A DNA stretch of 64,000 nt. Origin: an uncultured Lachnobacterium sp. (GTDB lineage: Bacteria; Bacillota; Clostridia; Lachnospirales; Lachnospiraceae). The translations under genes and the position numbers were made by a program. The DNA is taken from the NCBI GenBank assembly GCA_900543445.1, contig UQRC01000010.1:1-64000 (forward strand), read 5' to 3'. The notes under the pieces are model-generated. The model saw only the letters and a program-made list of their open reading frames with translations. It did not search any database and was not told the DNA's origin. Below, piece after piece: positions 63,529 to 64,000 of this stretch. Position 1 is the stretch's first letter. The number at the start of each line of letters is the position of its first letter.

Positions 63529-64000
63529 CTAATCCTCTGACATTGTTCCGTCCATGATTGCTTTCTGCACCCAAAGCTGCAGAGAGTCGATTGCCTGCGA
63601 AATTTGACCAAGTTGTGCCTGGATCTTGTGGAAGTCATTAAGCTCATCGGCAGAGATCTGTCCATCGACGGTAATTTCAATCAGGCGATCCTTGTCGCGG
63701 TTTAAGGTATTTAAGGATGCCAGCATTTCGAGTGTAATCTGGGAGAGATCTTTCATCTGCACTTCCGGCACACATTCCTGTCCAATCGGGCATTCGTGCG
63801 AACAATAATAGTTGCAGAGTGAAGGATTCTTATAGCAGTCAGCCATCGCAAGGATTTCATCCGGGTGTGGAAGCGACTTTTCGCTCTCGATTTTTTCGAT
63901 GCGGTCGGCCGAGAGAAATTCGAGCTTTTCCGCGGCAGCTTCGCGCGTCAATCCAAGGGATTCCCGGCTCGTCTGATAAACATTTTTATTTTCTTTGGTG
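63529..64000 (-). CDS. XRE-like helix-turn-helix regulator (5' end outside the window)
   Basis: The frame runs from the window edge to a TAG at 63529-63531, giving 156 visible codons. The first part is an HTH: RESLGLTREAAAEKLEFLSADRIEKIESEKSLP, abbreviated here as helices around SLGLTREAAAEKL and ADRIEKIE. A Cys-rich segment follows (CNYYCSHECPIGQEC), then a long helical C-terminal half. Similar clostridial XRE proteins begin a few residues upstream of what is visible. The Cys segment may bind a metal. Function unknown. Confidence 0.75.
   Translation of the reverse strand, partial: TKENKNVYQTSRESLGLTREAAAEKLEFLSADRIEKIESEKSLPHPDEILAMADCYKNPSLCNYYCSHECPIGQECVPEVQMKDLSQITLEMLASLNTLNRDKDRLIEITVDGQISADELNDFHKIQAQLGQISQAIDSLQLWVQKAIMDGTMSED

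Overview
The window looks like chromosomal core DNA of a gut-type Lachnospiraceae (Clostridia, Bacillota). Evidence: type III glutamine synthetase, the ftsH-uvrC-hprK-murB-rapZ-whiA block, FabK-type fatty-acid synthesis with FabT-like operators, spoVT behind a forespore-type promoter, strong AGGAGG ribosome sites, several clostridial small proteins (DUF4250-, DUF6472- and DUF6106-like), an intact bile salt hydrolase-type gene, and tRNA genes without an encoded CCA. Moderate GC and mostly housekeeping genes give no sign of a prophage, insertion sequence or CRISPR array. The genus cannot be fixed from sequence reading alone.

Layout. 0.1-12.4 kb (minus strand): ridA and cvfB, acyl-ACP thioesterase, tRNA-Gln, a YigZ protein, a class A PBP, an Amt-PII fusion and glnN (each behind an intrinsic terminator in its leader region), fba and a DAG kinase. 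12.4-21.7 kb (minus): whiA, rapZ, murB, M18 aminopeptidase, hprK, uvrC, ftsH. 21.9-25.9 kb (plus): pyrG, a WYL regulator with a palindromic operator, a gutted DUF1016 nuclease remnant and two small proteins. 26-31.1 kb (minus): an ECF sigma/anti-sigma pair with a self-type promoter, a cytidylate-kinase-like protein and an NhaD-like antiporter behind a Rex-like operator, and murI. 31.3-42.2 kb: a YvyF-like protein, tRNA-Phe, a PlsY-like/UgtP-like pair, a FliD-like orphan, a five-unit tandem hairpin array, a hydroxyacid dehydrogenase, an uncharacterised radical SAM protein, an LtaS-type synthase and a DHH-HAD fusion. 42.3-53.4 kb (plus): YdiB-type aroE, aroK, DUF624, flavodiiron protein, pyk, a Big2 surface protein, spoVT, a second class A PBP, bile salt hydrolase-like gene and ROK glucokinase. 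53.4-61.6 kb (plus): the fatty-acid operon acpP-fabK-fabD-fabG-fabF-fabZ-accDA-fabH-fabT. 61.9-64 kb: gdhA, a CopG-like remnant and the start of an XRE regulator.

Three functional threads stand out. Nitrogen: glnN, Amt-PII and gdhA all handle ammonium, and glnN and amt look attenuated by terminators. Envelope lipid: FAS II, the thioesterase, PlsY-like, UgtP-like, LtaS and the DAG kinase together could make fatty acyl chains, a glycolipid anchor and lipoteichoic acid, and recycle the DAG. Cell wall: two PBPs with disordered acidic or Asn-rich tails, murB, murI, and HPr kinase and RapZ as regulators. The most unusual signals are the tandem hairpin array at about 35.2 kb, the leader terminators in front of glnN and amt-PII, the DHH-linker-HAD fusion, the AccD-AccA fusion in a cluster lacking accB/accC, and the radical SAM gene lying in a lipid-gene neighbourhood.
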